Below, piece by piece: positions 1 through 10,434 of a DNA stretch of 17,411 bases; position 1 is the first letter of the stretch; every line of letters starts with the position of its first letter. A program made the translations under genes and the position numbers. The stretch spans positions 1 through 17,411 of the forward strand of contig NAJO01000129.1 in the NCBI GenBank assembly GCA_002077065.1. The letters are read 5' to 3'. Source of the DNA: Cryoendolithus antarcticus (lineage: Eukaryota; Ascomycota; Dothideomycetes; Cladosporiales; Cladosporiaceae). The notes beneath the pieces were generated by a model. It saw only the letters and a program-made list of their open reading frames with translations. It was not told the origin of the DNA and ran no database searches.

Positions 1-140
1 AGCAACCTAGTATGCCATCCTGCATCCTCAGCCCAAACACATCCTGCCAACTACGCTCATAATCGACGAACTGGTAACTCGCACCAACTCATTCTCACAA
101 GAGACTGTTCGACAAGCCACCTCCTCTGTCACTCCTTAGT

Positions 141-1030
141 ATGAGTGTTCATCATGCCCGAGTGCGGAAAGCCTGTGATCGCTGTAGGTTGAAGAAAGGA
201 AAGTGTGACGGACACTTGCCTTGTAACAGATGCAAAGGTGACGATAGTGTCTGTACCTACAGGTCCGTCTGTCACTATCTCGCCCCATAATCGATGCACA
301 ACTGACCAAGATTATCCATGACAGTCGCAAAAGAATCGACCGCAATCGAGTCTACACGAGTTCATACGTTGATCTACTAGAACGCCAGCGATGGCAACTA
401 GTAGCCGGAATCCACTCAATGTACCAGCGTTTGCAGCAAGCCAACGCTGATCCCAATATGGACGAGCCACCGGACATTCATACGGTCCTCTGCTCACTCG
501 GACTAGTCAACGAGCAAATGGGCTACGACGAGACGTGCAGCGATGTTGCTCAAGATGATGATGGACTCGTAGGCGGAGAGTCTTCCAATGAGTGCGATGC
601 TCTATCAGCGCCACTTTCCGAGCGGGGACTATCGCCTGTCAGCGTTGTAAGCATCAGTTCGAGTTCCGATAACATATCTTTGCCAGCACGTGAGACGCTG
701 CCAAACCCAGTCTTTGTGTATCCGCAGCCTAAGCTTGGACCTTTGGAGCTGCACAGCCACTTGGCCAATCAGACACTCTCGAACACGTGGCATCCTACGG
801 TTGATTGTGATAACGATACCACTGTCGTAATGCCAGCTAGTGCGTGGCGCACTCAGTTCGCTGAATGCGAGGCGCTGTTCTGGGTCGACGCGAGCCTGTG
901 TGTGCCGAATTTGGATGCCTTTGCGTCGACAGGAGCCTTGTCGTGTCTGAGTAGCATGACAGCGTTCAATCTGTTCACTGCTTCTTCCCAGGTATACCTA
1001 GAAGCCAGTGTTGCAAGTGACCTCACATAG
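141..1030 (+). CDS. Zn(II)2Cys6 transcription factor, two exons
   Basis: Predicted nuclear fungal DNA-binding regulator of 275 residues. Exon 1 is 141-262 and exon 2 is 325-1030; the intron 263-324 starts GTCCGT, has CTGAC near its end and closes with ACAG. The first ATG (141) gives residues 12-38 with the full C-x2-C-x6-C-x5-C-x2-C-x6-C binuclear zinc cluster (Cys 12, 15, 22, 28, 31, 38) and the usual basic RLKKGK stretch. Splicing joins this in frame to a short basic linker and a helical YVDLLERQRWQLVAGIHSMY segment, as in the fungal group that includes the Neurospora conidiation regulator fluffy (resemblance from memory). The rest is acidic and serine-rich, without a recognisable fungal-specific TF domain. 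A GTATAC donor-like site at 992 leaves open a further 3' exon, but neither nearby acceptor yields a long frame. DNA-binding part sure; 3' end uncertain. Confidence 0.85.
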
Positions 1031-1479
1031 GCCTCCTTCGCAGCCGACCATCCGTAGTACTCGTCCACATCCTGGGACCAGGTGGCAGTGATAGCAGCTG
1101 TGTGCCGCACAAAGGCTCGCAAGCCGAAACTCACTCTTGTCGAGTTGCTAAGCGTAGCAAGATCCTGCGATTCAATTCAACGCTCATACTGCGGCAAGAT
1201 TCCGTGTACTTGCACGGCGCACACTATGCTATGCGCCATGGTTGAAGCGTCGCCTGCGAGTCGCAAGACCTTATTACAATGTCGAGCCAAGCGCTGGAGA
1301 ATATGCTTTTGGCTGCTACTACCAACAGACGCAATCACATCATGGTAGGAGCTTGCCGAAAATTGTAGAGGATCTGTGTTGACTCGTGAAGCCATCTTTG
1401 CGCCGTGGAAGGGAATAGTGTGTAATGTTTGTCACAGCTGAAGTCAAAAGTGGAGTTTGCACTTACGGGAGTCGCTGCT

Positions 1480-1518
1480 GCACAGACCGTCTCGTCGCAA
1501 TGGCTTAACGGTCTGTGC
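1480..1518. repeat. 11-bp perfect inverted repeat
   Basis: GCACAGACCGT at 1480-1490 is repeated as its exact reverse complement ACGGTCTGTGC at 1508-1518, with a 17-base spacer. It could form a hairpin or be a dyad binding site. It does not resemble a tRNA. One such repeat is not far from chance expectation in 17 kb. Confidence 0.5.
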
Positions 1519-1797
1519 GCTAACTACTGATTGGTCGCTCCCGGAGCCTCACGATTGCTGAAACCATTCCTCCACGCACGGGTTTCACTAGAGTTTCGAG
1601 CAGTACGCATCTGCAAATCCGAGGGACGCAGAAGAAAGCGTAGCTTCATTGGGATCAGTACCTCCCTACTCAGGATTGGGCTGAATCCGGCGGAAATATG
1701 CGCTTCTTTCTTACAGTGAAATGAGTGGCCGGCATTGAACTGCCGCAGACCTCCGTCCACGCGCCAGTTCTCCGTGTTGCGAGTCCGTGAGTGACGA

Positions 1798-1950
1798 TGG
1801 CCGAGAGCTCCGTATCGCAGGTGGCTCTGGCTTGGGGAGAGGTGCCTGAATGCTTCGGGCCGCTTCACAATCAGCTCGCATCGATCACCGAAATGACAGA
1901 CCTCGGCAACCGCGTGCAGATCACATACCTCCGCACTCTCGAGTGACTCT
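1798..1950 (+). other. Short open frame, possible gene remnant
   Basis: An ATG at 1798 opens a frame of about 49 codons ending in TGA shortly before 1950. Its composition (alternating Val, Ala, Leu, Glu; for example ESSVSQVALAWGEVPECFG) looks more protein-like than the surrounding frames. An in-frame TGA lies just upstream, so it could be a remnant or last exon of the regulator gene rather than an independent gene. No family recognised. Confidence 0.2.
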
Positions 1951-2182
1951 CTGGCTATCCAGGTGCGTACTGACTGCTGGACATGCTACGCTGATGCTAC
2001 TCTGACAGTGGACTCTAGAGAGATGTGACATATCCACCGGCGCGTTCTCACGCCGATTGATCACGCGTCAAACCAGGCAATCTCGTATTGGACACAGTCG
2101 CTTCGGTGTTAGAGTCGATGATGTGTAGCACTATAGCTATACACTGATCCCTCAGCAGCGCTGCAGCTGTTTGACACGCAGC

Positions 2183-3670
2183 TCATTGCGTAGACGTCCC
2201 CAAGCGTGCTTCGTGTGATGACTCGCCCATCAACTCCCTCGCCTTGATCATGAAATCTCGTACCTTGTCCTGCTCGAGACGCAATTCGATGAGTGCATCC
2301 CCGTATCCTTGGTATGTCTCCTGCAACCTTTCCAGGACAAGATCCAAATCTGCCTACATTTCTCGCACATCCTGGACCGTTTGCAAATCGTATGATCTGC
2401 TTAAAAGGCCGTCCAAAGCATCGCATGCCACATCGTAGTAGACGTACAGCAGATGAGACACACGAAGAGCCATCATGCAGGCACCGGGAACTCGCGGTCG
2501 TACGAAGGCGTTCACAGAACCGACTGATGCTAGTTCGTACGCTGGCTGATCTCCACTCGAGGAGGATCGAGCCTCATCTCCAGCCCTCGGCGATCTCGTG
2601 TCTGCCTTATCGGAGTCGGTCCGATCATCGACATTCGAATTGAGACTATCGCAGGGGCTATCGTTCGAAATGGTTGGCGACCACTGGTCCCTCAAAGACT
2701 GCGCTGCTGGGAAGTCGTGATCTAAGTCCGCCCAGGGCTCGGTCTTGCGCAGGCAGGTGTTGATACCCGGCTGCTCGTGGCCCAGAGCTGCCAGAGGTTC
2801 AACGTCATGAATAGCCAGACCGGGTGTCGGTGTCCTGCCAGCTTCAAGCAGGGTCCGGCTGCAGCCGATCAAGATATTACCCGTGGCGTCGATGCATCCC
2901 GACTCCGGGTGGCTCGCTTCGCCAGCATCGGCAAATGAGTAGTACAAAGCCGGGGTCGAGCGAGGCGGGGGACACAATAGTTCATACACGTGCATGTCAG
3001 CTCTAGAGAGGGTATGCTCAAGGGCGCTGCCACGAGGATGCAGCAGCGCAGAGGTGCCAAGATCGACGGCATCATAGACTGCTGCTTGTTCTTCTTGCAG
3101 TGTCGGAGGACTGTTGGTGAACGCGCACGTTGAAATCGTCGGAACTTCTGAATCATGCTCGTCGTCGGCGTCGTGTGGGTCGGCATGCACCCAGAATGGG
3201 AAGAACAGCATGTTTGGAGAGATAGTGTCAGCACTACCTGGGTCGAGTGTTTCCTTATCCGTTTGAGAGGTGTGAAAGTCATCGCTGATCGGAGTGAGCA
3301 GTGCGGTATCAGTTGTTGAGCATGCCTTCGGATGTGAGTCGGTGGACTCATGCATGGCGGTGATAGCGACTATGAACAGAGTCTGTGGGGCTTGAATATC
3401 GAGCATATCGGCGGTCTGGTCATGTCTGGGACGTGCTGTTGATGCTGTGTACGTCCGGTCAAGTGGTAAACGGCCAGCACGTACATGGTCAGCCAACTCG
3501 GCCACAGCCCAAGCATTGTGCCCTTCTCGCTTCCACCGACGGCTGGCAGAAGTTGCGGGGCTGAATTGACGGGACGGGGCAAGTGGACGTCGCCCAGAGG
3601 GTCTTCGAACTTTAGGCATGCCGTCGATGACTGTTGATAGGAATGATAGAAGATCGAAAGGAGTGACCAC
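2183..3670 (-). pseudogene. Orphan gene, frame interrupted by one TAG
   Basis: From an ATG at 3670 a frame of 438 codons runs to a TAG at 2354-2356. The same frame then continues without shift for another 56 codons to TGA at 2183-2185. The first 80 residues are basic and Arg/Pro-rich (NLS-like, MPKVRRPSGRRPLAPSR). The centre is acidic, Ser/Thr/Asp-rich and probably disordered. Residues about 410 onward are helical with heptad-like hydrophobics, and this pattern crosses the TAG (LQTVQDVREM, stop, ADLDLVLERLQETYQGYG), ending in a charged helix. I recognise no family. A nonsense mutation of CAG is the simplest reading. A minus-strand GTACGT donor exists upstream of the stop but splices into the wrong frame. 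The alternatives are a 438-residue functional protein or readthrough; the base after the stop is G, not the CUA context of known fungal readthrough. Confidence 0.5.
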
Positions 3671-5237
3671 TCGAGGAGATGCTAGAAACCGAGAGTCGGG
3701 GCTGCGATGGGTAGGAAGCTGGAGAAGAAAGTTGTAAGAGCTGACTGCTGGGAATCAGAGCACGTTGAGCTGCACAGCAGGCCGCTTCATATACTCATTC
3801 AAGCCGCCTCCGCGGAGAGGCTGATTCAGGAAGTAGCATCATCGACGCAATTAGCTTCTGCACTGCGACGCCGCAGCTACCCAACTTGGTCATGTGAAAG
3901 AGCTTAGCTAGGCAACCACCTCGTAGCGAAGAGCCATAGCCAATCGATCATATGACATGACCTTCCTGCCAGACGGATGAGTCCTGGACGTGCCGCTCGA
4001 CAACATGATCCGTGGAAGTATTGGCAGTGAAGCAAATCTAAATACCGCCACGCTGCACAGGGCTGCAAGCGATGGACCACCAAAGGCCAACTGAATTGAA
4101 GAAGATTTCAGGTGCCGTACATGCGCTGCTGGTGATGCATACGGGCGCCAAACGTTGATGCATGGGCGCGCCTTTGTTGGTCTGCACCGCCGCTCGCCAT
4201 GCTCTCGGGGTGGCCAAACGACGCAGGCAGCAGTGCGCCGTGTGAGTGCGATTGGCTTATCGAGACTATGAGAGTCGGGGCTGTGCCAGGCGTATGTGGG
4301 TGCCTTTGGGCACCCGCAGTCCGGCGTTCAGGAAGCAAGACTTCGCCACGCGGTATTATGAATCCTTGAAGGCAGACCTCCGCAAGCTGCTGATACTGCG
4401 CCGTCATGGGATCGGATCCCAGCCGAGGGCCTGAGACTGTACAGCCGAACGAAACCCTGAACGGGTATGATGACGGAATGATACGCCAAGGCCAGCAACA
4501 GGGTGTATCTGGCGCAGATGCAAGTCGCCGTGTGTTCTATCACCCTGGGTACGAGCGAGCACCGCAGGTGTGGGCCTTAGACTCGTGAGGGCTCGGAGCA
4601 TGCGCTCATGCGTAGAACACCGTGAGTCAGCAGACACAGTAAAATAGCACCAGCGTCGAACCATAGTGCGACTGCTGCGTCGTAGTGAGAATCATCGTGT
4701 ATTGTAGACAAGCGTGTAGATGCTGGACGGCTTCGACCGAGCGGTCCCCCGAGGCGGCGGTGAACTGTGGGAGACGGCATCCATTTGTTGTAGGCGCTGC
4801 GCAGATACCCCGCGGGCTTTGTGGCTAAAGTCAATGAGCCCCAAAAGCTTCAAAGGTAATGGATGTCCTGATTAGCAGGGTGCATTGCAGTGACATGAAG
4901 GCTGACCATGCCTGTCGAGTAACCATTTTAACGCCGTGGAGCGCAACGACCGTCTCTTTAAGTGGCTCCGATGATATACTCATTACGTACCGAATGTTCA
5001 CAGCACTGGTGGGGTTCCTTGCAAGTGTACACAGCACGCCGCGGATCACGATGGATTCGGCTTCTCGTAGCATAGACATGTCATCGTTTTAAAGATATCT
5101 TGGCACGCTTGAGTGGCCAGTGCGCAATCCCTGACCTCACCCCTTGACCTCAATTCAGGTTCATATCCACATGGCAATACGAGCCGCGTCTTCAGACCCT
5201 GTTCACTTATTGACAGCATATGCGCGTACGCAATCGT
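3671..5237. other. No supportable gene
   Basis: About 1.57 kb between the orphan gene and the secreted-protein gene. It has many frames of 60-99 codons on both strands, overlapping one another, with no domain, signal peptide or believable exon chain. The least random is a 60-codon Gln/Gly-rich frame near 4406-4588 (+), which has no other support. The stretch should contain the upstream region of the orphan gene near 3671-3900. Confidence 0.5.
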
Positions 5238-5817
5238 TTATTTTGCGGAGATCCCTCTAAGACGCCGCTTTGCGCTGCTCCGCGTGATGGGGGCGAATAC
5301 CACACTATTAGGGGTCTGCCTGCACACCTCACTCCATGGTGTATCAATGCATCCTATGAGCTTTTGATCGAACGATGCAGTTCCATAGGTGACCACTGAG
5401 TCATAAGGTGGCGGGCCCATGCTGTACTGTGATGTCAGCACTAATGACGTTAGGACGCAAAGGCATGACGAACCCAGGGTCCTTGAAGACATGCTCTATC
5501 CCGATCGAGAACTTGTTCCAGGACTCAAAGTGAGCCATGTTCCAGCCGATTACGGACCCATCGCACAGACTGTATCCGTCCGTGGGCCAGGCTTTCGACC
5601 CGTATGCCCACGTCGCCGTGCATAGCACTGTCTGGCAGGCTAGCGGCTCTGGATCATGTATGGTGAAAGAGATTGTGGTGTTGCGGACGCGGACACGCTC
5701 AACAACGAGCGCAGATAGTTCATATGGGCTGCCCTGGAATGCAGCTGTCGTCGGCAGAAGGGGTAGAGCAAGAGAAGTCAGGGTACCAGCCGCGATCGTG
5801 CGATACATTTGCGACAT
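5238..5817 (-). CDS. Small secreted cysteine-containing protein, effector candidate
   Basis: Predicted extracellular protein of 175 residues in two exons: 5474-5817 and 5238-5421 on the minus strand. The intron 5422-5473 is 52 bases, begins GTTCGT, carries CTAAC and GCTGAC branch-like motifs and ends TACAG. The ATG at 5817 is chosen because it starts a signal peptide: a short polar N-terminus, then GTLTSLALPLLPTTAA. The mature part is beta-rich with Cys at about 61, 66, 85, 139 and 148, one NTT glycosylation site and a Trp-rich core (SLCDGSVIGWNMAHFESW). Splicing replaces a weak unspliced tail with PPPYDSVVTYGTASF and two further cysteines, the layout I recall for small secreted proteins of dothideomycetes. 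The function is unknown. The odd number of cysteines and the basic C-terminus (SSAKRRLRG) are unusual. The frame is open upstream of the ATG, but that part looks like chance. Confidence 0.7.
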
Positions 5818-6974
5818 AGTCAGATCACTACCAGCGCTGCTGCATAGGTATGCGATCTTGAGCGGGCTTTGCGACGACGGTCGTTCCGGATTTATGGACA
5901 ACCTATGCGCGGACGGGCGCCTGCGTAGCATTGCCAATGGACGCGTGCACGCAGGTCCCGCTGTCAACGCGGACTTAGTATTACTATTTGCGGATGCGAA
6001 GCTATGGGCGCAAGCTGAGAGCATGGCATCTCGACTGTCCAAGGAAGCCTACTTCGTCACACAGTCTGGTCGAGCACAGCATCGAGGATACCGTAAATGA
6101 GTTTCGTCCGCAATCCAGGTTTCCGTTTCCATTTACCAGGCTATAGTCCGCACGAATCAGTCAGTGTACGTCATCCTGCTGCATCATCGCTTGGCTGCGA
6201 CTGACTGCCGAAGTTGGCATGCAGATCTCCTGGTATGAGCTTTTTGGTCCCTATTCCCGGATGCCCTGCCCCGTCGTTCGCCTATCGCTGGTGGGAGATG
6301 CTGTAAAGCAGCGGACAAGGCATCGCCGCATCAGCAAGGCTGCGGCATCTCGTTGCGACTTTCCGGCGACTCCGGAGTTGGCGCTAATGCTTGTGTTGCG
6401 CCGTGAGCGGACGTGTTTCGACCTTGGTGCCCTGCGAGTAAATGAGACGTCATTGGCACAGCGGATCTGGCACCTGCGCCCCGACATGCATCTATGCCGC
6501 CATTGAAAGTCGTCGCGCGGAAGCTACTTTGGTATCGGTGGTGCCCCACGATTGGACGAGAACCACCGATCCGGCGCACTCGTCGGCTGCGCCGGGTCCT
6601 GTGGGTGTGACACCAAGGAGACTACAGCGATTATGGTGCCCTGCGAGTGGACGAACCATTCTCACTTGACGAGTCGCTGCTGGTGCTGCGCCCCGCTGTG
6701 ATAGGGCAAGGCTGCCAGCAATGTGTTGGCCAATTATCATGATGCCGTGGTCCCATGTCATATGTGTACAGCACACCGCCGTGTGTACGGCACACGTGCA
6801 GTCGGTGCAAGCCTGTAGGAGCATCGATGCCCAACGAAACGCTGTTGCCTATGTCAACGAAGTGCCTGACGGCACAGTCACCTTCCGCGCAATCATCATT
6901 ATATATGACACTCCTGCCGCCGCCGTCTAGAGTCACTCCTCTGCATTTTGACAACCTCGTATTCTTTTCCAAAC
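5818..6974. other. No supportable gene; divergent intergenic region
   Basis: About 1.16 kb between the divergently transcribed secreted-protein gene (-) and the RBR ligase gene (+), so it must hold both promoters. The frames inside it (longest about 140 codons, -) overlap on both strands and show no domain. It holds a 14-base tandem-like repeat at 6763-6795. A TATAT stretch lies near 6900, about 75 bases upstream of the ligase ATG. Confidence 0.5.
6763..6795. repeat. Two near-identical 14-base units, period 19
   Basis: TGTGTACAGCACAC at 6763-6776 and TGTGTACGGCACAC at 6782-6795 differ at one base. Both units are partly palindromic (GTGTAC, GTGT...ACAC). They lie about 180-210 bases upstream of the RBR ligase start codon, where a regulatory site would be plausible. 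Confidence 0.45.
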
Positions 6975-8072
6975 ATGGCTCGTGGACACCGCAACTCCGT
7001 TGACGCTCCCGCACCGCACACTCGCCGGCTCCGACCCCAATGCGCCGGGTGTCACTCATCTCGGCCGATCAAAGCGGGCAAGACGATCTGTACGACTTGC
7101 GAGCTGACAGCTGGTCTTTCTGTGCGCACACGACTCATCGCTGTCATCGAAGGCACGTGTAAGATCTGCTGCTCGGAGTCCGATCTGACGTGGGAAATGT
7201 GGCACGACACCGGATTCGGCGCGCGAATCTGCAAATTCCAATCATGCAGTACTTGTTGGGCACACTTTCTGGGTGACCAGCTGAACGCCGCTACGGACAT
7301 GCACAAGCTTCGCTGCTACTGTAGCGGGACAATATCGCTGTCTTCGGTGGAGAAGGTGCTCGGCAAAGATGAGTTCGCACGGTATGCTGCCAAATCACAC
7401 ATCGTCACAACCTCCTGCTGACATGTGAGAAGGGCATCTGACAAAGCTGCGGTCATGTCTTGTCGCAAGGTGACTGACTGGATCTCCTGGCCCCGCGCCG
7501 AATGCTGGTATGGGCATTTCCACGATGTTACGCAGGATGGTACACGGTGGTACTGCCAGGCAGCGGACTGCGACACGCAAGCCTGTGCCCTCTGTCGCGC
7601 TCCGTGGCACGGTGGGAGCGCATGCATTCTCCCGCCTTCGGCCGAAGAGCGTCGTTGGATGGGTCTTCCCGACAAGACATGTCCAGGATGCGGCAACGGC
7701 ATTCACAAGCTGGAGGGGTGCGATCACATGACCTGCAGATGTGGCTTCCAATTCTGCTGGGAATGTGGCGCTGAGCATATGAGAGGGGCAAACGAGTCGC
7801 CCTGGCTTGCCGTACTTCACAAGCAACAATGCGCTAATGCCCGGGGCAAGCGCCGTTTCAGCATGCCTGGACTGAGCGCCGAACACTTCGATGCCGCTGC
7901 TCGGGCAAACCACGGCAGCATTCGGTTTGTGAGTCATGTGGAGGACGAGGATATGTCCATAACATTGCTCTCGGCAAAGGAAGTTCTCTTGCAGAGGTGC
8001 AAGCGTCGTGTGCGCGATGGGGTAGAGGAATGGCGTCAGCATGGACTTGCGCAGCTTGCATACATCGTGTAG
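6975..8072 (+). CDS. RBR-type E3 ubiquitin ligase, two exons
   Basis: RBR ligases take ubiquitin from an E2 onto a RING2 cysteine and pass it to a substrate. Exons are 6975-7381 and 7430-8072; the intron (GTATGC, TGCTGAC, GAG; 48 bases, or 51 with the next AG) removes an in-frame TGA at 7419. The ATG at 6975 has a good context (AAACATGGC). The product has about 349 residues. A small N-terminal ribbon (C23-x2-C26, C39-x2-C42) precedes RING1 (C62, C65, then C86-C94, C114, C116), whose usual His position looks like Phe (CKFQSC). The IBR spans about 147-201, ending ACALCRAPWHGGSAC. RING2 spans about 220-248: CPGCGNGIHKLEGCDHMTC, then CGFQFCWEC. Cys233 in EGCDHMTC matches the catalytic cysteine of HHARI and parkin. 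The end is charged and helical. It appears intact; substrate unknown. Confidence 0.88.
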
Positions 8073-8132
8073 TCGGCGTTGTGTATTCGCTTCATGCCAG
8101 TGGAATGACCTTCGGCCGAGCTAGTACAGTGA

Positions 8133-10169
8133 ATTGAAGCGTTCTGCTCTAATCGCTCGGCGACAGTAACAGTCAACGGCTATGTCTCTACTAGATCCAC
8201 CCTTCAGCAGGTAGGGCTGCCTCAGGGCTCACCGCTATCGCCAATGCTGTTCCTGTTTTTCAATGCAGATCTGGTGCAGCGACAGATCGACAAGAGTAGA
8301 GGAGCGATAGCTTTTGTAGACGACTACACAGCATGGGTGACAGGGACATCAGCACTAGCAAACCGGCAGGGGATTCAGTCAATAGTGGACAAGGCAACAG
8401 ACTGGGAACGGCGAAGCGGCGCAACATTTGAGGAAGATAAAACTGCCTTTATCCACTTCACGCGGAACCCTACACGCGCTAAGGACCTGTCAATCTTGGT
8501 GAAGGGAAAGCAGATCACACCGGTGACTAGCACCAAAGTCCTAGGCGTGGTCATGGACTCGGCACTCCGGTACAAACAGCACGTGGCAAACGCGGCAACA
8601 AGAGGCCTGAAAGCAGCTATGGCGCTAAAGCGACTCCGTGGCCTATCACCAAAAACAGCTCGAAAACTGTTCGAGGTAGCAGTTGCACCAACTATTGACT
8701 ATGCGTCAAGTGTACGGGGCCATACCTGCACTAGAGACAAGACAGCTTTTACCCGGGTACAGAGGATTGGAGCCCAAGCAATAACAGGTTGCTTCTCTAC
8801 AGTAAGCGCTGCTATGGCAGAGGCAGAGGCCAGCATACAGACGGTTCAAGAAAGGCACAACATGAGAGCGTCCCAGCTGTGGATCAATCTGCACACGCTG
8901 CCTCAGTCAAATCCGCTAACAAGGCTGAACACTAACAGGAAGTTCAAGAGGTTTGTGTCGCCACTACAGAGGATGTCAACCCTGTACCAGCACACAGCAA
9001 TTGACAGACTAGAGGACATTGAGCCCTAAGTACTAGCACCCTGGGAACCCAGAAAGCGAGCTGCTATTGAGCCAGACGCAGCAAAGGCCGTGAGCAAGGC
9101 TATACTGACAATAGGCATCTGCATTGTAGTAAGCACATCTGCAAGAAATAAGATCGTAGGAATGGGAGGCACTATGAACGACACGAAGGCGACCCTTGAC
9201 AAAGATAAGGACAAGGCATTCTCAACTATGCTAGGGCCACGGACAGAACAGAACCCATACGTAGCCAGTCTGGCAGCGACACTGGAGGGTCTGCGGCGTC
9301 TTGTACCACAGCCACATACGCGGTGGATCTGTATCATGTCCAGCGACCTGGGCACATTTCAAGCAATCAGCAAACCACAACAGCAATCCAGCCAAGCAAT
9401 CATCAGGCAGATGTACCGGGACCTCAAGTACCTGAGGTGGCGGAAGAACATAGCGAGCCTACAGTGGACGCCACTTAGCAAGGAATTTGAGCTGGGTCAA
9501 AAGGCAAAGGCCGCAACCAGGAAGGCCACGGAGAAGGGCCGACTGCCAACCTCACAATGGACAACGGCAAAGTCAACGGCAATAAATACGCAGAAGCGGA
9601 AATTGAAACCGCACAGGCTGGACACCAACACCGGCCAGCACCTACGCCGCATTGATATAGGCCTACCGGGACCCCACACACAAACACTTTACGACTCGCT
9701 TAAACGCAAACAAGCCATCTGCCTAGTACAACTCCGTACTGGCATGTCTCGATTGAATGGATACCTATACCGCATCAAGGCAGCAGAAATAGACCAGTGC
9801 GCATGCGGTCAAGAGAAGTAGACGGTAGCCCACTTCCTCCTACGGTGTAAGCTGTGGGAGATGCAGCGACAGCAGCTACTTCAAGTAGCGGAGACAAGAC
9901 AAGGCAATTTGTCGTACCTCCTTGGGGGAAAGACGCGACTAGACAAGAGGGACTAGACACCAAACATGAAGGCAGTGCAAGTGAGCATTGATCTTACAAT
10001 GGCTACTGGTCGTCTCGACACGCAGACAACTACCCAAAGCACGCAAGGCACGCAACAGACAGCCTCGAGGCAGACAGACAGACCACCGGCAAGTAGCAGA
10101 ACAGCGACCGAACCCACAGAAGACTACCTAACCATCCGCCTACCTAACCTATACGCACCCTCATACTGA
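8133..10169 (+). pseudogene. LINE ORF2 remnant: reverse transcriptase, RNase H, zinc knuckle
   Basis: One continuous frame with stops at 9027 (TAA), 9819 (TAG) and 9954 (TAG) and no frameshift seen. The RT part has GLPQGSPLSPMLFLFFNADL followed by the catalytic FVDD box (8313-8324) and the usual downstream VLGVVMDSALRYKQHV thumb region. The RNase H part (about 9090-9480) is recognisable (SARNKIVGMGGTM, TEQNPYVASLAATLEGLRRL, QAISKPQQQSSQ), but the usual acidic catalytic positions read as Val, Ser and Ser, so it is probably inactive. The C-terminal part has the conserved LRTGMSRLNGYLYRI block and the CACGQEK-stop-TVAHFLLRC knuckle (C-x-C ... H-x4-C), which the TAG at 9819 splits. The absence of frameshifts suggests a fairly young copy. 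Confidence 0.85.
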
Positions 10170-10412
10170 CAGCATGTATTGCTTCATTTGCCGGTGACAG
10201 GATAATGAACACTTGGAGAAGCGAGTTCAAAGATTACGTGCTATTAACTGACCACGAGACGTCGTAAACCAAGAGTAGAAAAGAGCAGTAGAGAGATATG
10301 AACGGACAAAGGGCAAGTGGACGGGCCTACCTCAATTCAAGGCAAAAGTGAGGTAGTGATTATGTAATATATAGCCAGAGCCCTTCAGGTGCTAGCGCCG
10401 GGCGGAACAAAT

Positions 10413-10434
10413 CATTTATTCATTCATTCGTTCA
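10413..10434 (+). repeat. ATTC-type repeat at LINE 3' end
   Basis: CATTTATTCATTCATTCGTTC closes the LINE 3' region. Short tandem repeats in place of poly(A) are usual for this group of fungal LINEs and mark the right boundary of the element. Confidence 0.6.

Larger units (their letters stand above)
1031..2182. other. No supportable gene; intergenic stretch
   Basis: About 1.15 kb between the regulator and the orphan gene. The open frames here are short and on both strands, with no recognisable domain. It holds the inverted repeat at 1480-1518 and a 49-codon frame at 1798-1947, both listed separately. It may contain the promoter of nothing visible, as the flanking genes converge on it. Confidence 0.5.

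Noticed and set aside
2354..2460. GTACGT donor as an intron removing the TAG of the orphan gene
   Set aside because: Joining it to the available acceptors puts the downstream exon in the wrong frame and loses the helical sequence that continues in frame.
2869..3351. 160-codon minus-strand frame inside the orphan gene
   Set aside because: It overlaps the longer frame on the same strand in a different phase and has a random composition.
4406..4588. 60-codon Gln/Gly-rich plus-strand frame
   Set aside because: It is short, without domain or splice partner, and overlaps equally long frames on the other strand.
5401..5473. Unspliced end of the secreted protein (frame continuing to 5401)
   Set aside because: The tail lacks the two later cysteines and the conserved-looking PPPYDSVVTY segment. 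The GTTCGT...TACAG intron with a good branch site explains the data better.
5537..6100. 187-codon plus-strand frame over the secreted-protein gene
   Set aside because: It lies opposite the signal peptide and first exon, which have far better support on the minus strand.
6426..6648. 14-base direct repeat GGTGCCCTGCGAGT at 6426 and 6635
   Set aside because: A single exact 14-mer pair is about what chance gives in 17 kb, and similarity does not extend.
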